From CAYNVQ01 sp964400735 (GTDB lineage: Bacteria > Acidobacteriota > Aminicenantia > Aminicenantales > Aminicenantaceae): a stretch of 64,000 bases of DNA. The stretch spans positions 124,001-188,000 of the forward strand of contig CAYNVQ010000004.1 of assembly GCA_964400735.1 (NCBI GenBank), given 5' to 3'. The first letter of the stretch is position 1. Each line of letters starts with the position of its first letter. The notes under the pieces are model-generated. The model was not told where the DNA came from. It did not search any database and worked only from the letters and a program-made list of their open reading frames with translations. Of this stretch, positions 9,221 to 17,261 are shown piece after piece. A program made the position numbers and the translations under genes.

Positions 9221-12160
9221 ATGAATTCGTCATTCCGACAAAAATTAAGAGAATGTTCATTGAGGCCAAACCTGATCCATGTATTCCTAGTCATTTTGTT
9301 GATCCTTCAAGTCGTAATAATTCCGGCTGCAGCCCAACAGCAGAAAATCGATGAGGAATACACGGCGAAAATCAGGGAATTCTCTACGGATCCTCACTTT
9401 CTCCCCAGGTGGATGGATAATTTGCCCTATTCGGAGAACGTTCCCACGCCCTTGGACATTCTCGGGCATATCGCCGGTGCGCGTGACATTTTAACCTATA
9501 CAAAAGATGTAAACAGGTACATGCGGGCTCTGGCTGAAGCATCTCCCCGGGTCAAGGTTTTTCCGGGGGGAACATCCGAGGAGGGGCGAGAAAGGATATT
9601 CGTCGTGATCTCGGACGAAAACACCATTCAGAATCTCGACCGCTACAAGCAGATCAACGCCAAGCTGGCCGACCCGAGGACCATCGATGACGCGGAGGCA
9701 CAAAAGCTCATCCAAGAAGCCAAACCTATGTACTGGGCGACCGGAGCCATGCATTCGGGAGAAACCGGTTCGCCAGAAATGTTGATGGAATTGGCCTATC
9801 GCCTGGCTGTGGATGAATCCCCGTTCATCAAAACCATCCGTGATAATGCCATCGTCATCATCACGCCGGTTCTGGAGGTGGATGGCCGTGAAAAAATGGT
9901 GGATGTGGCCATGGCCAAGCGCAAAGATCCAGAGGCCAATTTCCCGTCGCGGCTGATATACTGGGGGAAATATGTGGCCCATGATGATAACCGCGACAAT
10001 TTGTCTCTAAGCCTGGATCTCAGCAGGCATATTATGGAAACCTTTCTTGAGTTTCATCCCCAGGTCCTTCACGACCTCCATGAATCGGTCCCGCATCTTT
10101 ATATATCGACCGGAACCGGCCCGTATAATGCCTGGATCGATCCCATCCTGGTCGATGAATGGCATCTGATCGCTTACCAGGAAATAGATGAAATGACCAA
10201 GGAAGGAGTCCCGGGAGTCTGGACCCACGGCTTTTACGATGGTTGGGCACCCAATTACGCTTTTTATGCGGCCAACGGACACAATGCCATCGGACGTTTT
10301 TACGAAACCCAAGGAGGGGGCGATGGGAGCACCCGGATTATCACTACACGTGGTGATCGCGATTGGTTCCGGCCTAATCCGCCTCTTCCGCGTACCCTGT
10401 GGTCGATACGGAACAATGTAAACCTGCAGGGAAGCGGCATCCAGATCGCCATCCATTATGTGGCCAGCAACCGGGAAAAGTTCATGGAAAATTTCTATCT
10501 CAAGAGCAAGCGTGCTGTGGCCAAGGCCCGCAACGAAGGACCTGCCGCTTATGTCTTTCCCGGGGATGATCCCCGGCCGAATCAGGTCGCCCGTTTGCTG
10601 ACTTTGCTTCAACGGCAAGGGGTCGAGATTCAGCAAACAGGGAAGGATATCAAGGTCGGTAAAGACACGTTTCCCGCAGGCAGTTACATCGTTCGAATGG
10701 ATCAGCCCTACTCCCGGATGGCGGACATGATGCTCGACCGCCAGTATTTCAACATCGATGATCCTCGGCCCTACGATGATGTCGGATGGACCATGGGACC
10801 TCTGTACAATGTGAAGACGATCAGGATCGAGGATACCAAGATCCTATCCGAACCCATGACACTGGTGAAAGACGTCACTGTGGCCGGTGGAGTCAAAAAA
10901 CTCAAAGGAAACGATGTCAAGGCCTTTCTCATCAACCACAATGCCGATAACCCGCTGGCCACATTCAGGTTCAATAATCCCGGGCTCAAGATGTTCTGTG
11001 CGGAAAAAGGATTCGAGGTAGAGAAGAAAGCTTTCAATGCCGGGACCTTTATCATTCAAACGGACGAAAACCCGGAGAATCTTCGGGATATGCTTGAAGA
11101 GGCAGGGAAGACTTACGGATTCACGGCTTGGAGTGTGGATGCGCTCCCTGAGGTATCTCTGCATGCGGTATCTACTCCCCGTGTTGCCTTGATGCACACC
11201 TGGCAGTCCACCCAGACCGAAGGCTGGGTGCGGATAGCTCTGGATGAGCTAAAGATCCCCTATGATTACATTTCTGTCCATGAGGTGCGTGACAGCGCAC
11301 GATTGAGGGATAAATATGACGTCATACTTTTCGGGCCTTCTTTCGGCAATGCCTTGAGCATCATTCAGGGAGTCACCGGAGACAAGCCCATCCCCTGGAA
11401 AAAGACAGAACTCACTCCCAACATCGGCCGCGAGGATTCGACAGACGATACAAGGGGAGGGTTGGAGCTTGAGGGAGTCATTCATCTGCGGGATTTTATA
11501 AAAGAAGGCGGCCTTCTCGTGACCCTATCGAACAGCTCATCACTGCCCATATATTTCGGCCTTGCCGAAGGTATTAATATCAAGGATACCAACGGACTTT
11601 GGGCCCGCGGAGGGGTATTCCAGGCTGAAGTTGCCGACAGCAACAGCCCGATCGCTTATGGATATGACAAAGAGCTGGGCGTCTACTTCAATTCGTCTCC
11701 TGTGTTTGCCCTGGGGAGAATGGGGGGAGCAAGATTCCGGGGGATGATGGGCGGTTCGACCGATCGCGTATCCGGCCGCGGCACCAAAACCGATCCAGAT
11801 ATTCCCCAGGGAAGGCCGAGAGACCTCGGCAAGAAAACGATCGAAGAATTCCAAAAACAGCAGAAAGAAGAGGGTGAAGGGGAGGAGGAGGGCCCCTACG
11901 GTATGCGTGCCAGATCATTAGGAGAACCTCCTCGAGTCGCATTGCGTTTTGTACGAGACGAGAAGAAACTCTTGATCAGCGGGGGCCTTGCAGGCGGCAG
12001 CGAGCTAGCCGGCGCTCCTGCGGTCGTGGACTGCAAGCTGGGCGAGGGCCACGTCGTCCTTTTCAGTATAAACCCGATGTGGCGCCATGAAACCCACGGA
12101 TCCTTTTTCCTCGTCTTCAACGCCATGCTCCATTTTGACCATCTAGACGCGGGGAAATAG
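9221..12160 (+). CDS. M14-family zinc carboxypeptidase, exported
   Basis: 979 residues with a signal peptide (hydrophobic segment about residues 19-38, cleavage near 'PAAAQQQ'). The M14 zinc site is visible as HxxE (H178 and E181 in 'GAMHSGETGS') plus H287 in 'HDLHES', and N257-R258 matches the substrate-carboxylate pair. The rest of the protein is a long C-terminal extension, with a Gly/Arg and Glu-rich stretch near residues 835-900 and a final glutamine-amidotransferase-like beta-alpha part ('PRVALMHTWQSTQTEGWVRI'). Members of this large secreted M14 group are common in Acidobacteria and Bacteroidetes. The probable role is extracellular or periplasmic release of C-terminal amino acids. AAGGAGGG precedes the ATG. 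Confidence 0.9.
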   Translation: MNSSFRQKLRECSLRPNLIHVFLVILLILQVVIIPAAAQQQKIDEEYTAKIREFSTDPHFLPRWMDNLPYSENVPTPLDILGHIAGARDILTYTKDVNRYMRALAEASPRVKVFPGGTSEEGRERIFVVISDENTIQNLDRYKQINAKLADPRTIDDAEAQKLIQEAKPMYWATGAMHSGETGSPEMLMELAYRLAVDESPFIKTIRDNAIVIITPVLEVDGREKMVDVAMAKRKDPEANFPSRLIYWGKYVAHDDNRDNLSLSLDLSRHIMETFLEFHPQVLHDLHESVPHLYISTGTGPYNAWIDPILVDEWHLIAYQEIDEMTKEGVPGVWTHGFYDGWAPNYAFYAANGHNAIGRFYETQGGGDGSTRIITTRGDRDWFRPNPPLPRTLWSIRNNVNLQGSGIQIAIHYVASNREKFMENFYLKSKRAVAKARNEGPAAYVFPGDDPRPNQVARLLTLLQRQGVEIQQTGKDIKVGKDTFPAGSYIVRMDQPYSRMADMMLDRQYFNIDDPRPYDDVGWTMGPLYNVKTIRIEDTKILSEPMTLVKDVTVAGGVKKLKGNDVKAFLINHNADNPLATFRFNNPGLKMFCAEKGFEVEKKAFNAGTFIIQTDENPENLRDMLEEAGKTYGFTAWSVDALPEVSLHAVSTPRVALMHTWQSTQTEGWVRIALDELKIPYDYISVHEVRDSARLRDKYDVILFGPSFGNALSIIQGVTGDKPIPWKKTELTPNIGREDSTDDTRGGLELEGVIHLRDFIKEGGLLVTLSNSSSLPIYFGLAEGINIKDTNGLWARGGVFQAEVADSNSPIAYGYDKELGVYFNSSPVFALGRMGGARFRGMMGGSTDRVSGRGTKTDPDIPQGRPRDLGKKTIEEFQKQQKEEGEGEEEGPYGMRARSLGEPPRVALRFVRDEKKLLISGGLAGGSELAGAPAVVDCKLGEGHVVLFSINPMWRHETHGSFFLVFNAMLHFDHLDAGK

Positions 12161-12211
12161 CATCTGAACTTAGGGTAATTTTTCGGCTTTTCCATTTTTT
12201 TTATTCTTTTC

Positions 12212-12241
12212 TTGAACTTTTTTATGTCTATCGCGTATAAT
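12212..12241 (+). promoter_or_regulatory. Promoter of the first PadR/permease operon
   Basis: TTGAAC at 12212-12217, an 18-base spacer and a consensus TATAAT at 12236-12241. Transcription would start about 50 bases before the PadR ATG, just upstream of or at the palindrome at 12261-12273. Confidence 0.7.
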
Positions 12242-12260
12242 ATGATATGAATACTATGAA

Positions 12261-12273
12261 ACGAATTATTCGT
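12261..12273. promoter_or_regulatory. Candidate PadR operator palindrome
   Basis: Perfect palindrome ACGAAT-T-ATTCGT lying about 20 bases downstream of the TATAAT box and 27 bases before the padR start codon. PadR regulators usually repress their own operon by binding dyad sites in this position; assignment to this regulator is inference. Confidence 0.4.
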
Positions 12274-12300
12274 GAGAAATTAAATGAACGGAGATAAAGC

Positions 12301-12630
12301 ATGGATTTATTATCCAGGATCGAAGAAATCCTTCTGCTGGCCATATGGAAACTCAGGGATAATGCCTATGGAATTTCGATAAGGAGCCAGGTAGAAAAAG
12401 ACACCGGAATCGAATGGATGTCCGGGGCCATTTATGCGCCTCTGAACCGCCTGAAGAAAAATGGTTACGTTCGTACCGTTCAGGCTCAGGGAACGGGCGG
12501 GAAGGGGGGGCGTCCCCGCATCTATTATCAGCTCACCGAAAGGGGCAAAAAAAAGCTGGCTGCCATCCAGGAAGTCAGCCAATCGATCTGGCAGAATGTG
12601 CCCGATCTCAAAAAAGAATTCGAATCATGA
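12301..12630 (+). CDS. PadR-family transcriptional regulator (copy 1)
   Basis: 109 residues with the standard PadR winged-helix arrangement: 'RIEEILLLAIWKLRDNAYG', the recognition region 'GIEWMSGAIYAPLNRLKKNG', a basic wing 'GGKGGRPRIYYQLTERGKKK', and a short C-terminal helix. This compact form matches the PadR subfamily with a one-helix C-terminus. A GGAG motif lies upstream of the ATG. Its stop overlaps the ATG of the downstream permease by four bases (ATGA), so regulator and permease are translationally coupled. The ligand is unknown. Confidence 0.92.
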   Translation: MDLLSRIEEILLLAIWKLRDNAYGISIRSQVEKDTGIEWMSGAIYAPLNRLKKNGYVRTVQAQGTGGKGGRPRIYYQLTERGKKKLAAIQEVSQSIWQNVPDLKKEFES

Positions 12631-15200
12631 AGAAAAAGCAATTCCGGTTGCCTCTAGCGGTTAGGTCTATTCTGCGCCTGTTTGCAGACCGGGAGATAAT
12701 CGCCTCATTGGAGGAAGACCTGGAGGCGCGCTGTGCCGAGGCCGCCAATAAGTCCGGTCCCTTATATGCCCGGATTCGATGCGGCTTGCAGCTGGTTTTG
12801 ATTATCGGTTCATTTTGGATCGAGTCATCTATTTGGGGGATTACTATGTTTGGAAACTACTTAAAAGTGGCCTTCCGCCACATCAAACGAAGAAAAATCT
12901 ATTCCATTATCAATATCCTGGGACTCACCATCGGGATGGCCTGCTTTATCCTGATCGGCCTTTGGGTGAAGGACGAATTGAGTTTTGACCGCTTCCATTT
13001 GAAAAAAGACCGGATTTTTCGCGTCCTCAACAGGACGCAGGATGGGAATGCTTTTTTCCAAATCACCTATGCTCTTGGACCGGCGCTCAAGGCGGGGTAT
13101 GAAGAGGTGGAAGAGGCCTGCCGCGTCTGGCTATGGTCTGGATCGCCTGTGAGATACCAGGACAAAATCTATGTGGAACAGAATATCTACCTCGCTGATC
13201 CCAGTTTTTTCAAGATCTTTTCTTTTCCTTTTATCAAAGGCGATCCCGATTCGGCCCTTGCCGACAGGTATTCCATCGTTCTCACCGAGCAGATGGCGCA
13301 GAAGTATTTCGGGGATGAGGACCCTATCGGCAAGGTTCTTCATATGGCTTTCTTGCAAGGTGATTTTACGGTTACAGGGATTATCGAGAATATCCCGATG
13401 AATTCCCATCTTCGCTTCGACTTCATCGGCCGAATCGAATTTCTCGGGGAAGACCGGCTGGCCCGCTGGAATGAATGGTCTGGACCGAACTACATTCTCT
13501 TGCAGCCTGGAGTGTCCCCAGCGGATTTTGAGGCGAAAATTGAAGGAATATACAAAAAAAATATCAGCCCGGATACGACTTATGTCCCTGAACTCCAGCC
13601 GCTCGCCCAGATTCATCTTCATCAACCAGGTCAGCCAAGTCAGGTCAGAAAGGTCGCCATGTTCTCGGTCATCGGCGTGTTCATCCTGCTTATGGCCTGC
13701 ATCAATTTCATGAACTTGGCAACCGCCCAGTCCTCCAAACGTGCTAAGGAAGTGGGCATGCGGAAGGTCATTGGCGCTCGGCGACGGCAAATCATTCGCC
13801 AGTTTCTGGGGGAAGCTATGCTGATCGCTTTTTTTGCACTTTTTTTGGCTTTGATCGTGGTGGAAGCATCGCTGCCCTATTTTAATCGTTTAACCGGGAA
13901 AGCTTTGGTGCTGTTATCCGGGACGAGCATCCCCCTTGTCTTTACCCTTTTGCTCGTGGCACTAGGAACTGGATTTCTGGCTGGGAGTTATCCTTCGCTT
14001 TTCCTTTCTGCTTTTCAACCGGCCCAGACCCTTAAAAGTCAATATTCCTTGCGAAATAGAGGAGGAGGAATCCGAAAGGCCCTGATTGTTGTCCAGTTCG
14101 CCATTTCGGTAGGACTGATCGTTTGCACCCTTTTGGTGTCCAGCCAACTGCGGTATATTCAAAAGAGGGACCTGGGACTTGACAGGGATCATATCGTAAC
14201 TGCCTATATTTATCCAGAATTCAGAGCCAAGTTTGAGGCATTCAAAAATTTCCTCCTCACTCAACCGGGCATAGAAGATGTCACCTCGGCCGCCCAGTTT
14301 CCCTTCCGTATCGGAGAAAATATTCAGATCAACTGGGAAGGGAATCCGACCGAAGAAATGATGTCTGTGGATTACACATGCGTCGACTACGATTTTTTCA
14401 AGACCTTTCAGATGCAGATCCTTCGAGGGCGCAGTTTTTCCAAAGAATTCCCGACAGATGAAAAGACAGCCTGTGTGATCAACGAGACAGCCGCCAAACG
14501 AATGGGAATCGAAAATCCGATCGGCACGACCATCTATATGAACCATCCGGCCTGGCCTGAATCCTTCCGGAAGGCCCATGTCATCGGAGTGGTCAGAGAT
14601 TTCCATTCCCGTTCCTTGCATACGGCCATCCAGCCGTTTGTCTTCCGGATGTATAGGCCCTGGCATCAGTATGTATTCGTCAAGATCGATGGATCGCAGA
14701 CTCAGAAATCTTTGGCCCGTATCGAGGAAGCCTACAAAACTTATTCACCAGGCATTCCGTTCCAATATCTTTTTCTGGATCAAGTATTCAACCAACAATA
14801 TTTATCTGAGCGGCAGCTGAGAAAGCTGTTCAATGGATTCAGTTTGCTCTCCGTGGTTATCGCCTGCTTGGGTCTCTTCGGGTTGGCCTCTTATACAGCC
14901 GAGCAGAAAACGAAAGAAATCGGAATCCGAAAGGTGTTAGGCGCTTCGATCCCGGGGATCGTGGCTATGACAACCCGGGAGTTTCTCAAATGGATTCTGG
15001 TAGCGAATTTATTTGCTTGGCCAGTTGCCTTCTATATTATGTCCAAGTGGCTGCAGGAGTTTGCCTATAAGATCGGCATAGGACCCCTTGTCTTTGTATT
15101 AGCGGCAGGCCTTACCCTGATGGTAGCCGTGCTGACGGTCAGCTATCACACATTCAAAGCGGCCCTGGCCAATCCGATCGACTCCCTCCGTTACGAATGA
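12627..15200 (+). CDS. PadR-coupled orphan permease with N-terminal prefix domain (copy 1)
   Basis: 857 residues. The ATG overlaps the padR stop codon, which fixes the start and reveals a 73-residue prefix: a helical, acidic part ('DREIIASLEEDLEARCAEAA') and a membrane segment, before the usual MacB-type start 'MFGNYLKVAFRHIKRRK' at residue 74. After that come one membrane helix, a MacB periplasmic core, FtsX block 1 ('ACINFMNLATAQSSKRAKEV'), a second periplasmic domain, FtsX block 2 ('CLGLFGLASYTAEQKTKEIG') and the terminal motif NPIDSLRYE. Known relatives are duplicated orphan permeases lacking a neighbouring ATPase; none is present here either. A noncoding repeat begins five bases after the stop. 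Confidence 0.92.
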   Translation: MKKKQFRLPLAVRSILRLFADREIIASLEEDLEARCAEAANKSGPLYARIRCGLQLVLIIGSFWIESSIWGITMFGNYLKVAFRHIKRRKIYSIINILGLTIGMACFILIGLWVKDELSFDRFHLKKDRIFRVLNRTQDGNAFFQITYALGPALKAGYEEVEEACRVWLWSGSPVRYQDKIYVEQNIYLADPSFFKIFSFPFIKGDPDSALADRYSIVLTEQMAQKYFGDEDPIGKVLHMAFLQGDFTVTGIIENIPMNSHLRFDFIGRIEFLGEDRLARWNEWSGPNYILLQPGVSPADFEAKIEGIYKKNISPDTTYVPELQPLAQIHLHQPGQPSQVRKVAMFSVIGVFILLMACINFMNLATAQSSKRAKEVGMRKVIGARRRQIIRQFLGEAMLIAFFALFLALIVVEASLPYFNRLTGKALVLLSGTSIPLVFTLLLVALGTGFLAGSYPSLFLSAFQPAQTLKSQYSLRNRGGGIRKALIVVQFAISVGLIVCTLLVSSQLRYIQKRDLGLDRDHIVTAYIYPEFRAKFEAFKNFLLTQPGIEDVTSAAQFPFRIGENIQINWEGNPTEEMMSVDYTCVDYDFFKTFQMQILRGRSFSKEFPTDEKTACVINETAAKRMGIENPIGTTIYMNHPAWPESFRKAHVIGVVRDFHSRSLHTAIQPFVFRMYRPWHQYVFVKIDGSQTQKSLARIEEAYKTYSPGIPFQYLFLDQVFNQQYLSERQLRKLFNGFSLLSVVIACLGLFGLASYTAEQKTKEIGIRKVLGASIPGIVAMTTREFLKWILVANLFAWPVAFYIMSKWLQEFAYKIGIGPLVFVLAAGLTLMVAVLTVSYHTFKAALANPIDSLRYE

Positions 15201-15204
15201 TTCG

Positions 15205-15387
15205 CCTGAACTATTCATAAAAAATGCCGATAACATTTTCTATTAAAGCAATATCAGGGACATATCCTGATATTGCTTTAAACTATTATGAAAATTCTTT
15301 TCTTAATTTAATCGGCATTTTTTACCCTTCAGGCGAGCCTAATTTGAAGGGTGAGGTGGGTTGGCCTTGACTCGTGAATAATCCAGG
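15205..15387. repeat. Dispersed noncoding repeat (MITE-like), copy A, nested palindromes
   Basis: A 183-base element whose ends, CCTGAACTATTCAT at left and CGTGAATAATCCAGG at right, are imperfect terminal inverted repeats. Inside, three inverted repeats are nested: 8 bp (15203-15210 with 15328-15335), 13 bp (15219-15231 with 15311-15323) and 16 bp (15243-15258 with 15266-15281, 7-base loop), all perfect. Related copies lie at 40305-40390 and 52995-53310. The innermost hairpins could also act as a terminator for the permease operon. No coding content. Confidence 0.7.
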
Positions 15388-15393
15388 TTAATT

Positions 15394-17118
15394 TTAGGGC
15401 ATTAAAATAAATAGTTTATCGCGGTAAATTTCTTTCCCTTCCAAAAAGGTATAGAGCACCTTTGTTTTGTGAATATCGGTGGGGGGAATAGCGAAAAGGT
15501 TCCTGTCCAAGACCACCAGATCCGCAGCCTTTCCCACCTCCAAGGAGCCTGTGATCTCTTCTTGACGGTTGAGAAACGCTCCATTGATGGTGTAGGCGGC
15601 GAGTATGGTGGGTAGATCGACCAGTTCCTCCGGGATCCAAGAAAGGGAGCTCGAATCATCGAGGGCTTTTCTTGTGATGGCCACCTGGATGGCATCCAAG
15701 GGATTCATGGAAGATACCGACCAGTCGCTTCCTCCGACGATTTTGGCTCCGCTTTTGACGATACTGCCGATCGGATAGAGCCAGCGGGAGCGCTCCGGGC
15801 CGAGCACCGGTTCGGTGAGTTCGGTGATATACAGATCCGGATAGGCCCAAAGCGGCTGGAAATTCGCGATAACGTCGAGTGATTTAAACCTGGGGATATC
15901 GTCGGGATGGATGAGCTGTAGATGGGCGATATGATGACGGGCATCTCTTGCTCCGTTTTTCTTTTGCGCGGCTTCAAGAGCATCCAAAGACATGCGGATT
16001 GCCCGATCGCCGATGGCATGAATATGGATTTGAAATTGCTCTTTATCCAAAGCTATTGCCAATCGGCTGAAAAGATCCGGTTCCAGGTTCGGAAGGCCGC
16101 AATATCCCGGACGGTCGAAGTAAGGTTCGAGCAGCGCAGCGGTGTGGGATTCGATCACACCATCGGCAAAGATTTTTGCCGCTGTGGCCCGCAAATGGCT
16201 TCCCTTGTATTTTTCACGTTTCTGGAGGAGGTCCTTGATCTGGTCCAGTCCCAATTTGGGATCGACATAAAGGGATGAGACAACACGAACGGACAGCTCT
16301 TGGCGACGGTCGAATTCGGCATAGGTATTCAAAATATCCTCATCGGCACTGGCCTCGTTAATGGACGTGATGCCGAAGCTGTTGGCCAGGAGAAGCCCGG
16401 CGCGCAAACCTTTTAGATAATCCTCGGGCGACAACTCAGCAAGATACTTGGACACGAGCCCGGCTGCGTTTTCTCTGAGAGTGCCGGAGGGTACGTTGGT
16501 GCCCTTCATGCGTTCGATGCGCCCCCCTTCTGGGTCCGGAGTTTTTTCAGTGATCCCAGCCATAGCCAACGCCTTTGAATTGACCCATACAGAATGGCCA
16601 TCGGCTGCGGATAGATAGACAGGGCGGTCGGAAACGAGCTGATCAAGCTGTTCTTTCGTCGGATTAGCCCCGGGAAAAATAGGGAGGTCCCATCCTCCTC
16701 CGACGATCCATTCTTTATCCGGATTCTCTGAAGCATATTGCCTTATTTTTTTGAATATCTCCTCTTGGGTTTGAAGGCCATTCAAATTGCACTGGCTGAG
16801 TTCGACTCCTCCTGTCACCAGGTGAATGTGGGAGTCATGAAATCCGGGAAGGACCATTTTCCCTTTAAGGTCTATGATCTTTGTATCGGTTGATCGATAC
16901 TTTTCGACTCCGGAGTCGTCTCCCACATAAAGGATCTTTCCTTCCTGAATAGCCAGAGCTTCAGCCCATGATCGGGCTGCATCCATGGTGTAAATCGCAC
17001 CATTCCTGAAGATAAGATCAACGGAGGCTGAGCGCGGCTCAGGTCCTGAACATGATAGAGAGACTATACTTATGATGAAAAGGAGGAATCCCAGGTGAAA
17101 ATAGATCTTCTTGGTCAT
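15394..17118 (-). CDS. Exported lipoprotein amidohydrolase (amidohydrolase_3 / YtcJ-like)
   Basis: 574 residues from the ATG at 17118, chosen because it opens a lipoprotein signal ('FLLFIISIVSLSCSGPEP') and has GAGAT upstream; an in-frame ATG 22 codons earlier would spoil the signal. The catalytic module is an amidohydrolase_3 barrel: HxH in 'GFHDSHIHLV', 'QIHIHAIGDRAI', 'HHIAHLQLIHPDD' and the metal-site Asp region 'VGGSDWSVSSMNP'. YtcJ-like enzymes hydrolyse N-substituted amide or formamide bonds, but the substrate is not predictable. Anchoring outside the inner membrane fits a scavenging role beside the peptidases. Confidence 0.87.
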   Translation of the reverse strand: MTKKIYFHLGFLLFIISIVSLSCSGPEPRSASVDLIFRNGAIYTMDAARSWAEALAIQEGKILYVGDDSGVEKYRSTDTKIIDLKGKMVLPGFHDSHIHLVTGGVELSQCNLNGLQTQEEIFKKIRQYASENPDKEWIVGGGWDLPIFPGANPTKEQLDQLVSDRPVYLSAADGHSVWVNSKALAMAGITEKTPDPEGGRIERMKGTNVPSGTLRENAAGLVSKYLAELSPEDYLKGLRAGLLLANSFGITSINEASADEDILNTYAEFDRRQELSVRVVSSLYVDPKLGLDQIKDLLQKREKYKGSHLRATAAKIFADGVIESHTAALLEPYFDRPGYCGLPNLEPDLFSRLAIALDKEQFQIHIHAIGDRAIRMSLDALEAAQKKNGARDARHHIAHLQLIHPDDIPRFKSLDVIANFQPLWAYPDLYITELTEPVLGPERSRWLYPIGSIVKSGAKIVGGSDWSVSSMNPLDAIQVAITRKALDDSSSLSWIPEELVDLPTILAAYTINGAFLNRQEEITGSLEVGKAADLVVLDRNLFAIPPTDIHKTKVLYTFLEGKEIYRDKLFILMP

Positions 17119-17261
17119 TTTTATCTCGTTTTCAAAACCATTGTATCGATTCTTTTGTATATACCAAGATAAAGATCGCGTCAATTTGAGTCAATGGAAG
17201 CCAAGTGTCTTTTGGCTGTGACTAAAAGGATTGTGGGTGATTGTGGTGTGGCTCTTGTTAG

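Noticed and set aside
13131..14666. Two minus-strand frames of 219 and 234 codons
   Set aside because: Antisense to the PadR-coupled permease; composition is that of a complementary-strand shadow.
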